13,441 bases of DNA from Gracilaria caudata (GCA_030374735.1 JASCIV010000722.1:1-13441); one strand, 5' to 3'; positions 1-9,400 are shown, counted from the first letter of the stretch. The notes: a model not told the origin generated them from the letters alone. Made by a program: numbers and translations.

Positions 1-451
1 GGGTGGGGGAGGCGCTTGGCTCGAAGCGGATGTTCAAGCGCTCGACAGGGCGGATATGAAATCTGAGTTCACCACCGCCCATTACACCATTGGGCGTCGC
101 GCGCTCGCCGGCCGCGGCACGAAGATCTCGGGTTCAGCAGCGTGCACCAATGGCACGCGACCAAGTGTGGCACGTCCACCTACGCGCCTCCCGTTTCGAT
201 GTGCTTCCCAATGCGATTCACATGCGATTTGCACACATCCTCTCGCGTGTTTCGCAGAAAAACTGCTCCTGTTACCACGTCTGCCACGTATTGCGCAGGT
301 AATTCACTGTAAGTTTGAGTTACAGAAATATATCATGATTGACCAAAACCAGTCGGTGTTGCAATGCGCTTCATCTCTGCGCAGACCAGCATTTGGTTCT
401 TGACTTCGTGCAGCACATAAGCTTCCGGCTTCCTGCGTCGAGCACCCCCAA
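1..451. promoter_or_regulatory. Upstream/leader region of the small membrane-protein gene
   Basis: I find no supported gene here. Short open frames exist, but their composition (Arg/Cys/His/Pro-rich) looks like chance. There is a good donor-like GTAAGT at about 309-314 and acceptor-like AGs at about 382 and 413. A 5' UTR intron, or a spliced upstream exon of the gene starting at 452, is therefore possible but unproven. The frame entering the 452 ATG is open back to a stop at 401-403. Confidence 0.3.
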
Positions 452-871
452 ATGCAGGTGGGAAGCACTGGTAGACCGGCAAGGACAAACTACACCAATG
501 TCCCCGTTCAAAACGGAATCCGTCAGAGGTCTCTTTCCAATGGAGCCCCAATCCCCGAGCGACAAAGGCCTACGCTCGAAGAAGCGCCGTCGTCCAACGT
601 GAGTACCTTTCGTGGTACGCTTTTGATCGTCAGTATATTGGGCGTGTTAAGTTTTTCCGTTCTCGCACTTCTGTTCAGTTCACGTTATGCGTTCTTTGGA
701 TTTCATGGCAATATGGAGGAGGCTACTGCTTCCTGTTGGCAGACTGCGTCCCTGTTTGCTGTTATAGCTGTCCTCACAGCGTTTCCTTCTGTCAAAAACG
801 CGTTTACGGCGTGGCGAAAGGCCGCCTTTCTTCGACGAAAACAGGTTTTACCAGTATCGTATAAAAGATGA
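452..871 (+). CDS. Small two-helix membrane protein, TMEM230/TMEM134-like (tentative)
   Basis: The predicted protein has 139 residues. Its N-terminal half (1-52) is polar and Pro/Arg/Ser-rich and probably cytosolic. Two hydrophobic helices follow at about 56-76 and 96-114, joined by a short loop, with a basic tail (FLRRKQVLPVSYKR). The order of polar N-terminus, RGT just before helix 1, helix 2 ending in a FPS segment and then an aromatic/basic 'AWRK' stretch resembles the TMEM230/TMEM134 family (DUF872), which works in endomembrane trafficking. That match is from memory of the family's general shape and is weak. The ATG at 452 is the first in this frame after a stop at 401-403. A donor-like GTGAGT at 599-604 lies inside the frame, but reading through it gives the sensible RGT-helix junction, so I keep the gene intronless. 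It is convergent with the weak minus-strand ORFs that follow. Confidence 0.55.
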   Translation: MQVGSTGRPARTNYTNVPVQNGIRQRSLSNGAPIPERQRPTLEEAPSSNVSTFRGTLLIVSILGVLSFSVLALLFSSRYAFFGFHGNMEEATASCWQTASLFAVIAVLTAFPSVKNAFTAWRKAAFLRRKQVLPVSYKR

Positions 872-1447
872 CAATCGCAACCTAATATGCATTGACGCGC
901 ATCAACGCCATGCTACATCACATCTAACAGCTTTGAACGGTTCAATTCCTCCAAGCGGGTCCCTGTGAGAAGCGTTTTAGCCGCTATCTGAAAACGAGCA
1001 AGCCGACCATCGATAACTTCATCATCAACCAATTTATTCACTGGATAGTTTCCATCATACTGTGACGAGACCCAATCTAATAACCTGACCTCGTCAATTG
1101 TGTGTGGTCGCTGCCTCCTCACACATGGGACACAACAGACATACGTCAAGGTCTAGCATCGCACCACAACTCGCTTATCTTGTCTATTTCGCTAAAGAAT
1201 CTATGTTCACAGGCACTTCGTTTCCTGCCTCGAGCTCGCGTTGCTACATTGCTACCCTGCGAGAATAGCTGATCCCCATGTACATCGAAGCGTAGAGCTG
1301 TAATAAGTGGCTTCGAAGACCCGAGAGCCATCACTCACATTGTATCCCGCGTAGAAAACGAGTACGCATGAGTCATCAGTTGCAGCATTCTAGAACGTTA
1401 GTAAACAAACCCGAAGAAATGCCGTGAAACACAAATTTCAAGTTTAC
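872..1447. other. Intergenic stretch with only weak minus-strand ORFs
   Basis: This region separates the membrane-protein gene from the eS6 stop codon, so it should contain two 3' UTRs. Two short minus-strand frames (1146-1334 and 913-1149) are the only coding candidates. No RNA gene or repeat is visible. A sequence matching a Pol III B box (GGTTCAATTCC, 939-949) has no tRNA fold around it. Confidence 0.4.
913..1149 (-). CDS. Hypothetical protein, possibly the last exon of an unrecognised gene
   Basis: The minus-strand frame of 78 codons encodes a protein-like C-terminal part (TIDEVRLLDWVSSQYDG, then a Leu/Lys/Asp-rich helical stretch ending in SKLLDVM). The first 13 residues are Cys/Arg-rich and look non-coding. 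An acceptor-like CAG before the CGACCACAC segment suggests that the real exon may begin there. The frame upstream (1146-1334) is a different frame and could be joined only by splicing that I cannot demonstrate. I recognise no family. It could equally be chance. Confidence 0.25.
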   Translation of the reverse strand: MTYVCCVPCVRRQRPHTIDEVRLLDWVSSQYDGNYPVNKLVDDEVIDGRLARFQIAAKTLLTGTRLEELNRSKLLDVM

Positions 1448-2397
1448 TTAGTGCTCGGCCTTGGTCGAGCGTCTCTTGGAAAGCGAGGTCTTACGACTCT
1501 CACGGGCTTCCGCGTTTCGCTGCGCCAAAAGCTTCTCATACTCAGCCGCAGCAGCCTTGGAAGCCTTGATGGCGGCAACCTTAAGCGCATACCTCCGACG
1601 CTTACGGTGAATAGTAAGGGGTGTAACAAGTCTCTGGATCTTCGGAGCCTTCGACTTGGGCTTGGCACCATCCTTAGCTCCCTCCTTGACGGGAATCTCA
1701 CGACGGATAACGTACTTGCGCACATCATCATTACTAGTCAGATTGAATAGCTTGCGAATCTTGGACGCACGCTTCGGGCCAAGACGACGCGGAAGATTTC
1801 GGTCTGAAAGGCCAGCGATGGGCGTTTCTCCATTCTTGACGACTAGAAGGTTGAGCACTGAAATCTGATGCGAGATGACACAGCCACGTACACTCTTACG
1901 TTTACGTTCACCTTTTCGCATTCCGTAGCCTCGGCATCCGGAAACACCCTTGTCCATGAGAAGACGCACACGATTCGGGGTGAGAACGCCCTGCTTCATT
2001 GCGAAACCTTGTTTGTCCTGACCACCCATGATCCTAAAGATGTATCCCTTGTAATCATCGCCAAGGTCCTCACCCTTAATTTCCTGCGCGAGACGCATGT
2101 CGTACAGATGTTGAAGCTTCTTTTCATCATCGATGTCGATTTGCTTCTGAGCACCCGTCTGCGGATCTGCAAGATTGAGCTATTCCGTACAAATCAATGG
2201 GAAAAGATGCAGCAGGCAGTTGGATGGTCAGAGCCTTGCCAGGACACGAAACAGAGACGTCGCAGGCGCTGGAGCGCACGCTTCTTGTCGTGGATCGTGG
2301 TCGAATTGTGAGAGCGATTCGAAGTGTGGCTGTCTTCGATCGCATCGTCATTCATCTATTCTCGGGGAATGCAAGATTAGGACAAACTTACCTTCAT
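1448..2397 (-). CDS. RPS6: 40S ribosomal protein S6 (eS6), two exons
   Basis: This is eS6 of the small ribosomal subunit, the classic S6-kinase substrate in animals and plants. The CDS is join(1448..2179, 2392..2397) on the minus strand. Exon 1 is only ATG-AAG (2397-2392), and exon 2 starts with CTC AAT CTT. The spliced protein begins MKLNLADPQTGAQKQIDIDD, as the family does, and is 245 residues long (human 249). Family landmarks follow in order: YDMRLAQEIKGEDLGD, GYIFRIMGGQDKQGFAMKQG, GERKRKSVRGC, RRLGPKRASKIRKLFNL, DDVRKYVIRRE and KAPKIQRLVTPL. The C-terminus is a basic helix ending KRRSTKAEH. It keeps an RRS/T site but lacks the long Ser-rich tail of animal S6. An unspliced reading from the ATG at 2098 would lose the conserved first 29 residues, so I prefer the spliced start. 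The gene diverges from the inhibitor-2 gene across about 0.7 kb. Confidence 0.96.
2180..2391 (-). other. Spliceosomal intron of RPS6 (212 bp)
   Basis: On the minus strand the intron starts GTAAGT (2391-2386), a consensus donor directly after ATG-AAG. It ends in ...GGAATAG (2180), directly before CTCAATCTT. A CTGAC branch-point candidate lies about 45 nt from the acceptor. It is phase 0. Removing it restores the conserved eS6 N-terminus, and without removal there is an in-frame TAG right at the acceptor. Confidence 0.93.
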
Positions 2398-3109
2398 CTT
2401 GCCGGTTCTGTCGCAGCGCTAAAGCTGACCTTTGCCGAGACGAGAGCGGAGAACGCTTACTTCCGGAGCTGCCAGCGCGTGGTATGGTCGCTGCTTTCTA
2501 TCCGTCGAGCTGGACAAGCTGGCCGTCGTCGCCGTCGACGTCCCTGCCCCCCATGCCGAAGGCGAAAAATGGAAAAAAAGTGCGTAGATTTCAGCAGGGA
2601 ATTACAAATGCCCGCATGTAGTTGGCGTGCTTACACCCCGAAGACACTTGTCATGCTTGTCTGCCTGGCTTCGTGGCAGGGCTACTATCGCTTATGGTAC
2701 GGAGGTATCCGTCTCTGTAAACAGCGTGCGTACCAAACAATCAAACGAACAGCAGATCGTAGTGCGATCATCGCACACGCAGGCAAAAGACTCGCTGACG
2801 TGTCAGTGCGCATGGGTGGCGCGGACAGATTGGCTCCGCGGAGCTTTCCGCGCTCGTTCCACCGCGCAGCGTGCCTTTCCACCACCTGGAATGCCAAATG
2901 ATCAAATCCTGCTGAAGACCGAAACCGCTGCGTAGCACGCCTCGTGGGGTGTCATTGCCTCCCTTTCCAGCGCTTCCATTGCGCGCCATCCACTTTTCGC
3001 GTCGCAGCAGCAGGGTGAGCTTGCTGACGTTTATCTCACCATCTAAGATTTGTGGTGGCTTCTCTCGTACCTGAACTGCTTTCCATATTGCGCCACCTTT
3101 CGCTTCTTT
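2398..3109. promoter_or_regulatory. Divergent promoter region between RPS6 and the inhibitor-2 gene
   Basis: About 710 bp separate the two divergent start codons, so both promoters and 5' UTRs must lie here. Chance open frames cross it on both strands, but none has family-like sequence. Two perfect or near-perfect palindromes sit close together: GTGCGAT-C-ATCGCAC (2762-2776) and CTGACGTGTCAG (2795-2806, with an ACGT core like many bZIP sites). I see no clear TATA box. Confidence 0.5.
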
Positions 3110-3850
3110 ATGACCGATCCTAACCCTCAACGTTCAGTCCAAACTGATTCAATATTGCCTCGTTCAACGCCATCTGCCATGCCTGAACCGAACCCACGAC
3201 CATCGCAGCCCTCTCTTTCGGAGGCACCCAAGAAGAAGTCCCGACTGCACTGGGACGAACAGAATCTCATTTCAAATGCTCTGGAGATGGAGCGCAGCGG
3301 ACCGCGCATGAAGATCGACGAGCCCAAGACGCCCTATGTTGGTTCGGAGACGGGAAGCTCCACCTCCGGTTCTGCCCATCAAAGCCCGCCCGAGTCGCCC
3401 TCCTTCATTCCTGGCGAACGCCTGGTCGGCTTTCAATCGCTGGAGAACAGCATGCCGAAGAACGGGCCTTCCCTTTCTTCGGATGGTGCTAGCAGTGCTG
3501 GTTCTACCGGCAGAAGTGTTCACATTAGGGATGGTTCTGTCGTAAGTGGTGGCTCTTCTCCGCGATCTAGAGAGGAGTTTGAGGCCCGACGCAAGGCGCA
3601 CTACCGGAATGAGGCCCGTGTCAGCTTGGAGCTGTGGAGAAACAAGATGTTGAAGGACGATGAAGAGGGTGACAGTGATGACTCGGGAGACTGCTGTGGC
3701 GCAGAGAATAAGCAAGGCCCTAACGGTGTAGCCACTATCAAGCTTAACGGCGAGCAGTCCTCCTCACCAGATGCGAAGGAGTCATCGGGCGCTTCATCGT
3801 CAGAACCAAACGGACAGCTTCATAGTGACACCCAAGTCCCGCACGAATGA
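3110..3850 (+). CDS. Protein phosphatase inhibitor-2 family protein (PP1 regulator)
   Basis: This is an inhibitor-2 (PPP1R2, yeast Glc8) homologue, a disordered regulator and chaperone of protein phosphatase 1. From the ATG at 3110 it has 246 residues. Key blocks are KKKSRLHWDEQNL (41-53, the PP1-docking KSQKW-type motif), MKIDEPKTPY (67-76, with Thr74 matching the GSK3-phosphorylated Thr72 of mammals) and FEARRKAHYRNE (157-168, matching the helix with KLHYNE that occupies the PP1 active site), then an acidic stretch KDDEEGDSDD. An N-terminal SILP (14-17) sits where the SILK motif normally is, but lacks the basic residue. An upstream in-frame ATG (3050) would add 20 hydrophobic residues, which does not fit this soluble disordered family. 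The linker between the MKIDEP and HYRNE blocks is long and Ser-rich. The gene is intronless and convergent with the V-ATPase gene. Confidence 0.92.
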   Translation: MTDPNPQRSVQTDSILPRSTPSAMPEPNPRPSQPSLSEAPKKKSRLHWDEQNLISNALEMERSGPRMKIDEPKTPYVGSETGSSTSGSAHQSPPESPSFIPGERLVGFQSLENSMPKNGPSLSSDGASSAGSTGRSVHIRDGSVVSGGSSPRSREEFEARRKAHYRNEARVSLELWRNKMLKDDEEGDSDDSGDCCGAENKQGPNGVATIKLNGEQSSSPDAKESSGASSSEPNGQLHSDTQVPHE

Positions 3851-4170
3851 CGCTCACGACAGTATACGTGGTACAATGCCGTCCTCTCTTTTCAACTCAC
3901 TAGAAATATTTGACCGTGTACAGTTTTCTTTTCTCGTGTCCTTCGATATTGATCGCTCTAAAGAATATACGTTGGATGCATTTGTTGCAAATTGATGTCC
4001 GCAATAACTCTTTTAATGTTGCCCAAGAATGTGACGCGTAGAATCATTGAATAGTTAGAATTTTACGTCTGCGTTCAAAGGTTCTAGGGATTAGCTCTAT
4101 GTCCTCTTGAATCGGCCTTTGAAAAGGAACAAAGCGAAACGAAGCCGATGTATCTGTCACAGATCTTTCT
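3851..4170. other. Convergent intergenic region (two 3' UTRs)
   Basis: These 320 bp lie between the inhibitor-2 stop (3848-3850) and the V-ATPase d stop (4171-4173). The region is AT-richer than the coding flanks. It should hold both polyadenylation regions, but I see no canonical AATAAA on either strand. No repeat or RNA gene was found. Confidence 0.4.
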
Positions 4171-5607
4171 CTAGGAGAACGCTGAAGTAACAAAATTGTT
4201 GATTTTCCTTGTCTGCTTCTGTGTGATACACTATGGTGATGTAAAGCGAAGCGAAAAGACATGAGGTCAAACTGTCAGAGAATGATGTTACATAATGCTC
4301 CTCACGTGTCAAAGGGACGGCGTTCGGGTTGTCCAAGATGGCTGCATAACTTACCTCACAAATCCAGAGAATATTCCTCACTTCTTGTTCCTTTAAACGC
4401 AAGTACGCATAGAACAATGCATAATGGAATTGTTTCTCGAATGTCTGCTTGCACAAGAATACCTCATGTTCGAAGAACGCATCCTCGAGACTCTTATCCA
4501 TGTTATCCGCTGCCGACTGGAATAAGCTTCTGTACAGATTGTAAGGTTCAATAGTGGATGCCACAGCCTGTGAATCCTCGGCGCGAGCCAGTTTGGCAAT
4601 TCCTTCTGGGAAAAGCGCACCAATGGTCGGATACAGCTTCTCCCTTTCGTCCCGAGTTAGTTCGGTACCGAAGGAATTGACAGTGATGTTGATAGCTCTT
4701 CTGTCAGCTTCGAACTGCAGAATCTCAGTCATAAGCTCTGCAGTGGCTCCACCTAGCTTAGTGCAGAGGCGATGAAAGTCCTCGAGGTAAGCCTTGTACA
4801 GGGTGTTTCGAATGATCTCAATGTTAATATCCGTTAGATCCTCAAGAGCCACGCATTCCGAAAAGTAGGGAGCCAGCGGAGTGTCAATGATGATTTCGCG
4901 GTAGAGTTCCTCGGGCGTTGTGGCAATGCAAAGGGAGGTCATGGAGTCGAAGAGACCGAGCGGATGGCACTTGTCAATGAGTTCGGAAATATCACGATGG
5001 TGCAGGGTGCCAGTGATAAGCAGAATGAGGTTGTCGATCATGTAGGGATAGGTCAAGTAGTCAAGGAATGTTCCGAGGGGCTCAATGGCCTGAGCGCGAA
5101 TGAATCGGAACTCCTCCACCATCTTTTTGGTGGCATGTTCCACCACTGTTTTCGTTTGCAAAGGAGATGGCTCGTTTTGCAAGAAATTGCCGTAATCGGT
5201 TGCCTTTTTGGTATGAAGAGTGTTATTTGCGCGCGATGGAGATAGAGACGACCAGTTAGGTACAAATTCAGGTCTGATTGAGGTGCTATTACAGCATACA
5301 CAGCGTTGTGTTAACACACGTGAACAATGACTCGGCACGTACCGTCAAATGCATTCTGACATCTTCCAAATTCTCACACTGGGTGAGGGCAACAAAGTCT
5401 GAGGAGGTGAGGAAACCCTAGAGGAACGGAGAGAGGCAATAGATTTCGGAACGCGAGGATGGTAAGTGAGCTGAACAACGGGTGCGTGCGCAGTGGAACA
5501 CGAGGGGCAGGTACAGGCGTTTTCTAACGTACGGAGCGATAGCCGCGCAGGATACCCTCAAGGTAGCCATCGTCCACATTGAAAAGAAGCATGCCGCCGG
5601 GCGCCAT
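4171..5607 (-). CDS. V-type H+-ATPase subunit d, four exons
   Basis: This is subunit d (yeast Vma6, animal ATP6V0D), the V0 protein that couples the rotor ring to the central stalk. The CDS is join(4171..4230, 4355..5203, 5343..5417, 5533..5607) on the minus strand and gives 352 residues (human about 351). Exon 1 reads MAPGGMLLFNVDDGYLEGIL and ends RGYRS. Exon 2 reads GFLTSSDFVALTQCENLEDV and ends RMHLT. Exon 3 starts ATDYGNFLQNEPSPL and runs to RLKEQEVRNILWICE. Exon 4 is CITQKQTRKINNFVTSAFS. Each junction falls inside a motif conserved in the family (HL-T-ATDYG..FLQNE; KEQE.RNI.WI.ECI.Q), which is strong evidence for the model. All introns are phase 0. The unspliced frame (4157-5338) replaces the N-terminus and last 19 residues with intron sequence. 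A second ATG five codons downstream (5592) is an alternative start. The gene is divergent from eIF4G. Confidence 0.95.
4231..4354 (-). other. V-ATPase d intron 3 (124 bp)
   Basis: The donor GTAAGT (4354-4349) follows GAG of WICE. The acceptor ACCATAG ends at 4231, directly before TGT ATC ACA CAG. A TTTGAC/CTGAC-type branch region lies upstream. Splicing gives WICE-CITQ, the conserved C-terminus. The intron is open in frame, so it hides in a naive ORF call. Confidence 0.92.
5204..5342 (-). other. V-ATPase d intron 2 (139 bp)
   Basis: The donor GTACGT (5342-5337) follows ACG of RMHLT. The acceptor CAAAAAG ends at 5204, directly before GCA ACC GAT TAC. The acceptor tract is poor in pyrimidines, but a CCTAACT branch-point match lies about 40 nt upstream. 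Splicing rejoins MHLT with ATDYG. Confidence 0.88.
5418..5532 (-). other. V-ATPase d intron 1 (115 bp)
   Basis: The donor GTACGT (5532-5527) is followed almost at once by an in-frame TAG. The acceptor is pyrimidine-rich (CTCTCCGTTCCTCTAG) and ends at 5418. Splicing joins RGYRS to GFLTSSDF, as expected for the subunit d N-terminus. Confidence 0.92.
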
Positions 5608-6411
5608 GACGGATTATGCTAGAAACGCGAGATGTATCGAAGTGAGGCGGTGGAGGGTGGGGGAAGGATCGGCGCGGACGGAGCGGTTGAGCGCGAACAA
5701 TCGGTTGCGAACGGGGGAGCGGCTGATGGCGGAGGCTGGCACCGGGCAGAGAGTTTGGAAGAACAACGAAAAAATAGGTTTCTGGGACTGCACAGCGGTG
5801 ACAGCAGGTGGTGCGCGGTGTCATTCGGTGTCTCGGGCCATGGGCGAGATGGCGATGGCGAAAGCGCGAGACGCGGTAGTGTGGACAGCGCTACATGTCC
5901 ATGCTGGGCTGCCTCCTCGTGTCTATCCCATCCCCCTACAGCCGCTAACTCGCCACCGCGCTCGCCTTGTCTGCAACTGTTGCACACCTTCCTTCCTCCA
6001 GCCGTGGAGCTGCTGTGGTCAGCACCCACGCCCCGCACGCACGCGCACGCATGCACGCACGCTTCGGCCATCGCCGCCCGATGCGCGCCCGAATCGACCG
6101 CAGCGCGCTTACACCCGCGCGATTCAGCACGCGTCGCCCGAAACGGCAGTTGTCGCCGCCGCCGCCGCAGCACGTGCGGCGCCGGACGCCCGGCTGACAG
6201 TGGCTTACAGCTCACGCGAAGGCCTGGGCGGCGGCGGGCGCCGAAGGTGCGCGCCGCGCTCAAAAAGACCGCCGCGACGCGCGCCGGACGACGACGCTTT
6301 GAAGCTGCTAAGCGCTGCGGCGTCCGCCTTCGAGCGCGTCGCATCTTATCTCCCCTCCCTTCTCCCGCCCCCCAGACTCTTCCCCCCTATTTCGCTACCC
6401 CCGTCACCCCC
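5608..6411. promoter_or_regulatory. Divergent promoter/leader region between V-ATPase d and eIF4G
   Basis: About 800 bp separate the two divergent start codons. It is GC-rich, with a GCAC/GCGC microsatellite (about 6034-6062) and a short GCC run (about 6152-6169). The last 70 bp before the eIF4G ATG are almost pure pyrimidine. They include CCCCCCAG at about 6367-6374, which could be a long pyrimidine tract plus 3' splice acceptor of a 5' UTR intron, or a pyrimidine-rich leader. The eIF4G frame happens to stay open through this region, but the encoded Arg/Ala/Cys-rich sequence is not eIF4G-like. Confidence 0.5.
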
Positions 6412-9400
6412 ATGCCGACCGACTCATCTTCCTCAGCGAAGCCCGGCTCGCAGCCCGCCGCCCCCCGGCAGCCACCACTCTCGCAGCCCCCTTACCGCTA
6501 TGCAACCCCGCAGCAGCAGCTGCCCTACCCCATAGGCGGCGCCGTTCCCATCATACCCCGCCAACCGCCTCCCCCCACTAACGCACAACCGGCACCATCC
6601 CCTTACTACCCCCCTCCTCCCTTCCAGGCTCCCCCCATGTCCGCCTACCCCGGCCCTGTGCAACAACCATACCCCCTAAACGGCTATGTCTACCAACCCA
6701 CACAATACCCGTACCATATGCCGAACGCCCCGCCACAACCCATTCTGAACACCCGTGCTCAGACTTCTTTCAGGACCCCCGCTCCTCCCCCTCAACCCGT
6801 CCAAAAGAGCATCCTCAAGATTGTCGACCCTGACACCAACGAGGAAGTAAAGATCGACCAACAGGCCGCGCCCGCCCCTCCTCCGTCGTCCGAGCCCAGT
6901 CACCCGCCCGTCAAGATTCCTCCTAGACGTTCGAGGGCCCTCGAACTTGTACCAGACCCGGCCGATGCTCCCGAGCCATCTCCCGCTTCAGAAAACAAGA
7001 ATGCTGACACCGAGCGTCGAAACCCGCTTCAAGAAAGCCCAATTGAACCTCTCGGCTCTGATTTGCGCAGCGATCTTGAAAAGGACTCTTTGCCATCTGA
7101 GCCACAAGCGACACTTCAAGCCCCTGTTGAACCACAACCCGACCCTGTAACGGATACTTCTCCCAACGATTCTTCCAACTTGGCTCCAGTAACTACCCCA
7201 GCTCAATCTCAGCCGACCCCTGCGGAGACCCAGACTGACGACAATAAGGAGAAGTCACAATCCTCCACACCAATTGAGGTTCCTCCTGTCATTAAAACAT
7301 CCACGCCCGCCGAGATCGAAATCATGACCAGCGATGTGTCGTCTACCACTTTGCTCGACACCCAACAAGAAGAAAAAGATCTTCCTTTGCTTCCAGTGGA
7401 GCCTCCCTCATCCGCATCATCGCTTCCAGAAATGGAGCCAAAGGTTTCCCACGAAGAAAATGCGCCCCAAGATTCAAACAATCCGAATGACGTCCCAGCA
7501 TCGGAAGATCCCAGCCTTTCCACTGAGAAACCGCCAGAAGTCCTTAATACCAAGCCAGAGTCTGAAAGTGTCACCGCTCCTCCAGAACCAAAGCTGGAAT
7601 CTGAAGAAGAGCCTACTCCAAACGAACCTTCATCAACTTCAGAGGAAGGTGAACTTGACGCGACTGAAGAAGCACCAGTAAACGAGGAAAAGCCAGCCTC
7701 CGAGAATTCCTCATGTGCGTCGTCCCCACCAAGACGTGCACGCTCAAGCTTCTTATCGGATGGCAGATTGATATACCCACCATCTTTCATGTGGGAGGTG
7801 CGACCTAACATCCCGGCCCGCAAGATCACGGACTACGACCCCTCCCTTCGAAGTGGTGGACACGATATTTTCAAGGGCGAGTCCAGTGCTGGTGGTCGCT
7901 CTGACCCGCGTTCGCAAGCAGGGCGGAATCGTGCACCGCTATCATCAGACCCACGCGGTTCTCGCACCTATCCTGCGCCGGGCTCTGCACCTTTCAGTAT
8001 GCCTATAGGTGGTCCTCATGGTTCTGGACCTGGAGGTCGCGGCTTGCCCGAATTTGACCTCAGCATTGCGAGGTCACAAGCCCCACCTCCGCCGAGGGGC
8101 CATTCTTCCGTAAGGGATGGTGATCCAAGGGGATCGAGACAGCAACAATCCCGAGGCAGGTATGATCATTCGAGACATTCAAACTCGGATCCATTCATCC
8201 AACGCGCACCTGTAGAGAAGCTGAAGCGCACGGAGAACGGATGGAAGAGAAATAAGGAAGCCGACGATGTGATCACCGCCAAGGTCAAGCAAGTCAGATC
8301 CCTCCTAAACAAGCTAACTCTCGAGAAGTTTGACAAGATATTCAAACAGATCGTGGATATTGACATATCATCGTTTGAAATGCTTACCAGTGTTGTGCAG
8401 GAGATCTTCGAGAAGACGTTGTTTGAACCGGAGTTCTCTGGGATGTATGCTGAACTCTGCCGCCGCCTAGATAGTGTTCTTTCGGAACCTTTGAAGAAAG
8501 CCAATGTGCTTGATCCCGATGGGAAACCGATCTCTTTCAAGAAGATTCTGGTCAATAACTGCAGAGACGAGTTCACTGGATTTGCAGGCTCTGCGGAATC
8601 GAAAGATGAAGAGAAGACCGGAGAAGAGGTATCAGGTGACGGGAAACCTGAAGAAGGTAAGACCAAGAAGGAATTGACGCCACAACAGAAAGAAGAAGCT
8701 GACATGAAGGCATCGAAGGCGAAGAGGCGAATGTTGGCCAATGTTCGTTTCATTGGTGAGCTTTACCTAAAGGATCTTCTGAGAGAAGGAGTCATCCACC
8801 GGTATTGTATCCAAAGACTACTTAAGTTGGGTATCGAAAAGAAAGAAGAAGATGTCCTTGAGGCTTTGTGCAAGTTGGTGAGTAAAACTGGGGCAAAAAT
8901 ATCTACCAACCCCGAAGCGGAGAAACTCGTCAATGAATACTTTTCTCGATTTGAGTTACTCAGCCGTGACCACACATTGCCAGCTCGAATCCGTTTCATG
9001 ATACAAGACTTAATTGAGCAACGTAAGAACGGATGGAAAGTGCGAAGACAAAAGAAAGGTGCGAAGACTATCGCAGAGATCCACAAGGAGGCCAAAGAAG
9101 AGGAACGAAGAAAAATGGAAGCACAGCAAGCTGCCAGGGAGCGAAGGCATCGCGGTGGTATGGGACATCGTGATCGTATGCCTCAAGGCTTCGTGCCGAG
9201 AATGACCATGCCATCAGGACCTCGACAAGGCTCAAATCAATCGCGACTCGATCGAACTTTGGAGAAACAACCGAGTCGTCCCATTTCTGGTATCTCCAGT
9301 GGTTTTGCTCCCGTTAGTTTGCGGCCAGGTACTTCCTCTGCGCGGGTTGGTTCGTTGCGACCCGGCGGTTCCTCTTTTGGTTCATTTGGGGTCCTCTCAT

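Noticed and set aside
56..403. 115-codon plus-strand frame at the left edge
   Set aside because: Low-information composition and no recognisable motif. It shares the frame of the 452 gene but is separated by a stop at 401-403.
939..949. Perfect Pol III B-box match GGTTCAATTCC
   Set aside because: No T-stem pairing, no A box at a suitable distance upstream, and no acceptor stem, so it is not a tRNA gene.
2180..2391. Possible C/D-box snoRNA inside the RPS6 intron (ATGACGA and CTGA present)
   Set aside because: The C-box-like sequence has a mismatch, the boxes are over 100 nt apart, and no terminal stem pairs the flanks.
2197..2901. 234-codon plus-strand frame across the RPS6 intron and divergent promoter
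   Set aside because: It overlaps the proven RPS6 intron, exon 1 and promoter region, is rich in Arg/Cys, and shows no family-like segment.
5619..6344. 241-codon minus-strand frame in the GC-rich divergent region
   Set aside because: Arg/Ala/Ser/Pro-rich composition with no motifs. Several overlapping frames are open here simply because stop codons are rare in GC-rich DNA.
7209..7829. 206-codon open frame on the minus strand within eIF4G
   Set aside because: It is the antisense of the Pro/Glu/Ser-rich disordered region. Its Ser/Gly/Val-rich composition follows from codon bias of the real gene.
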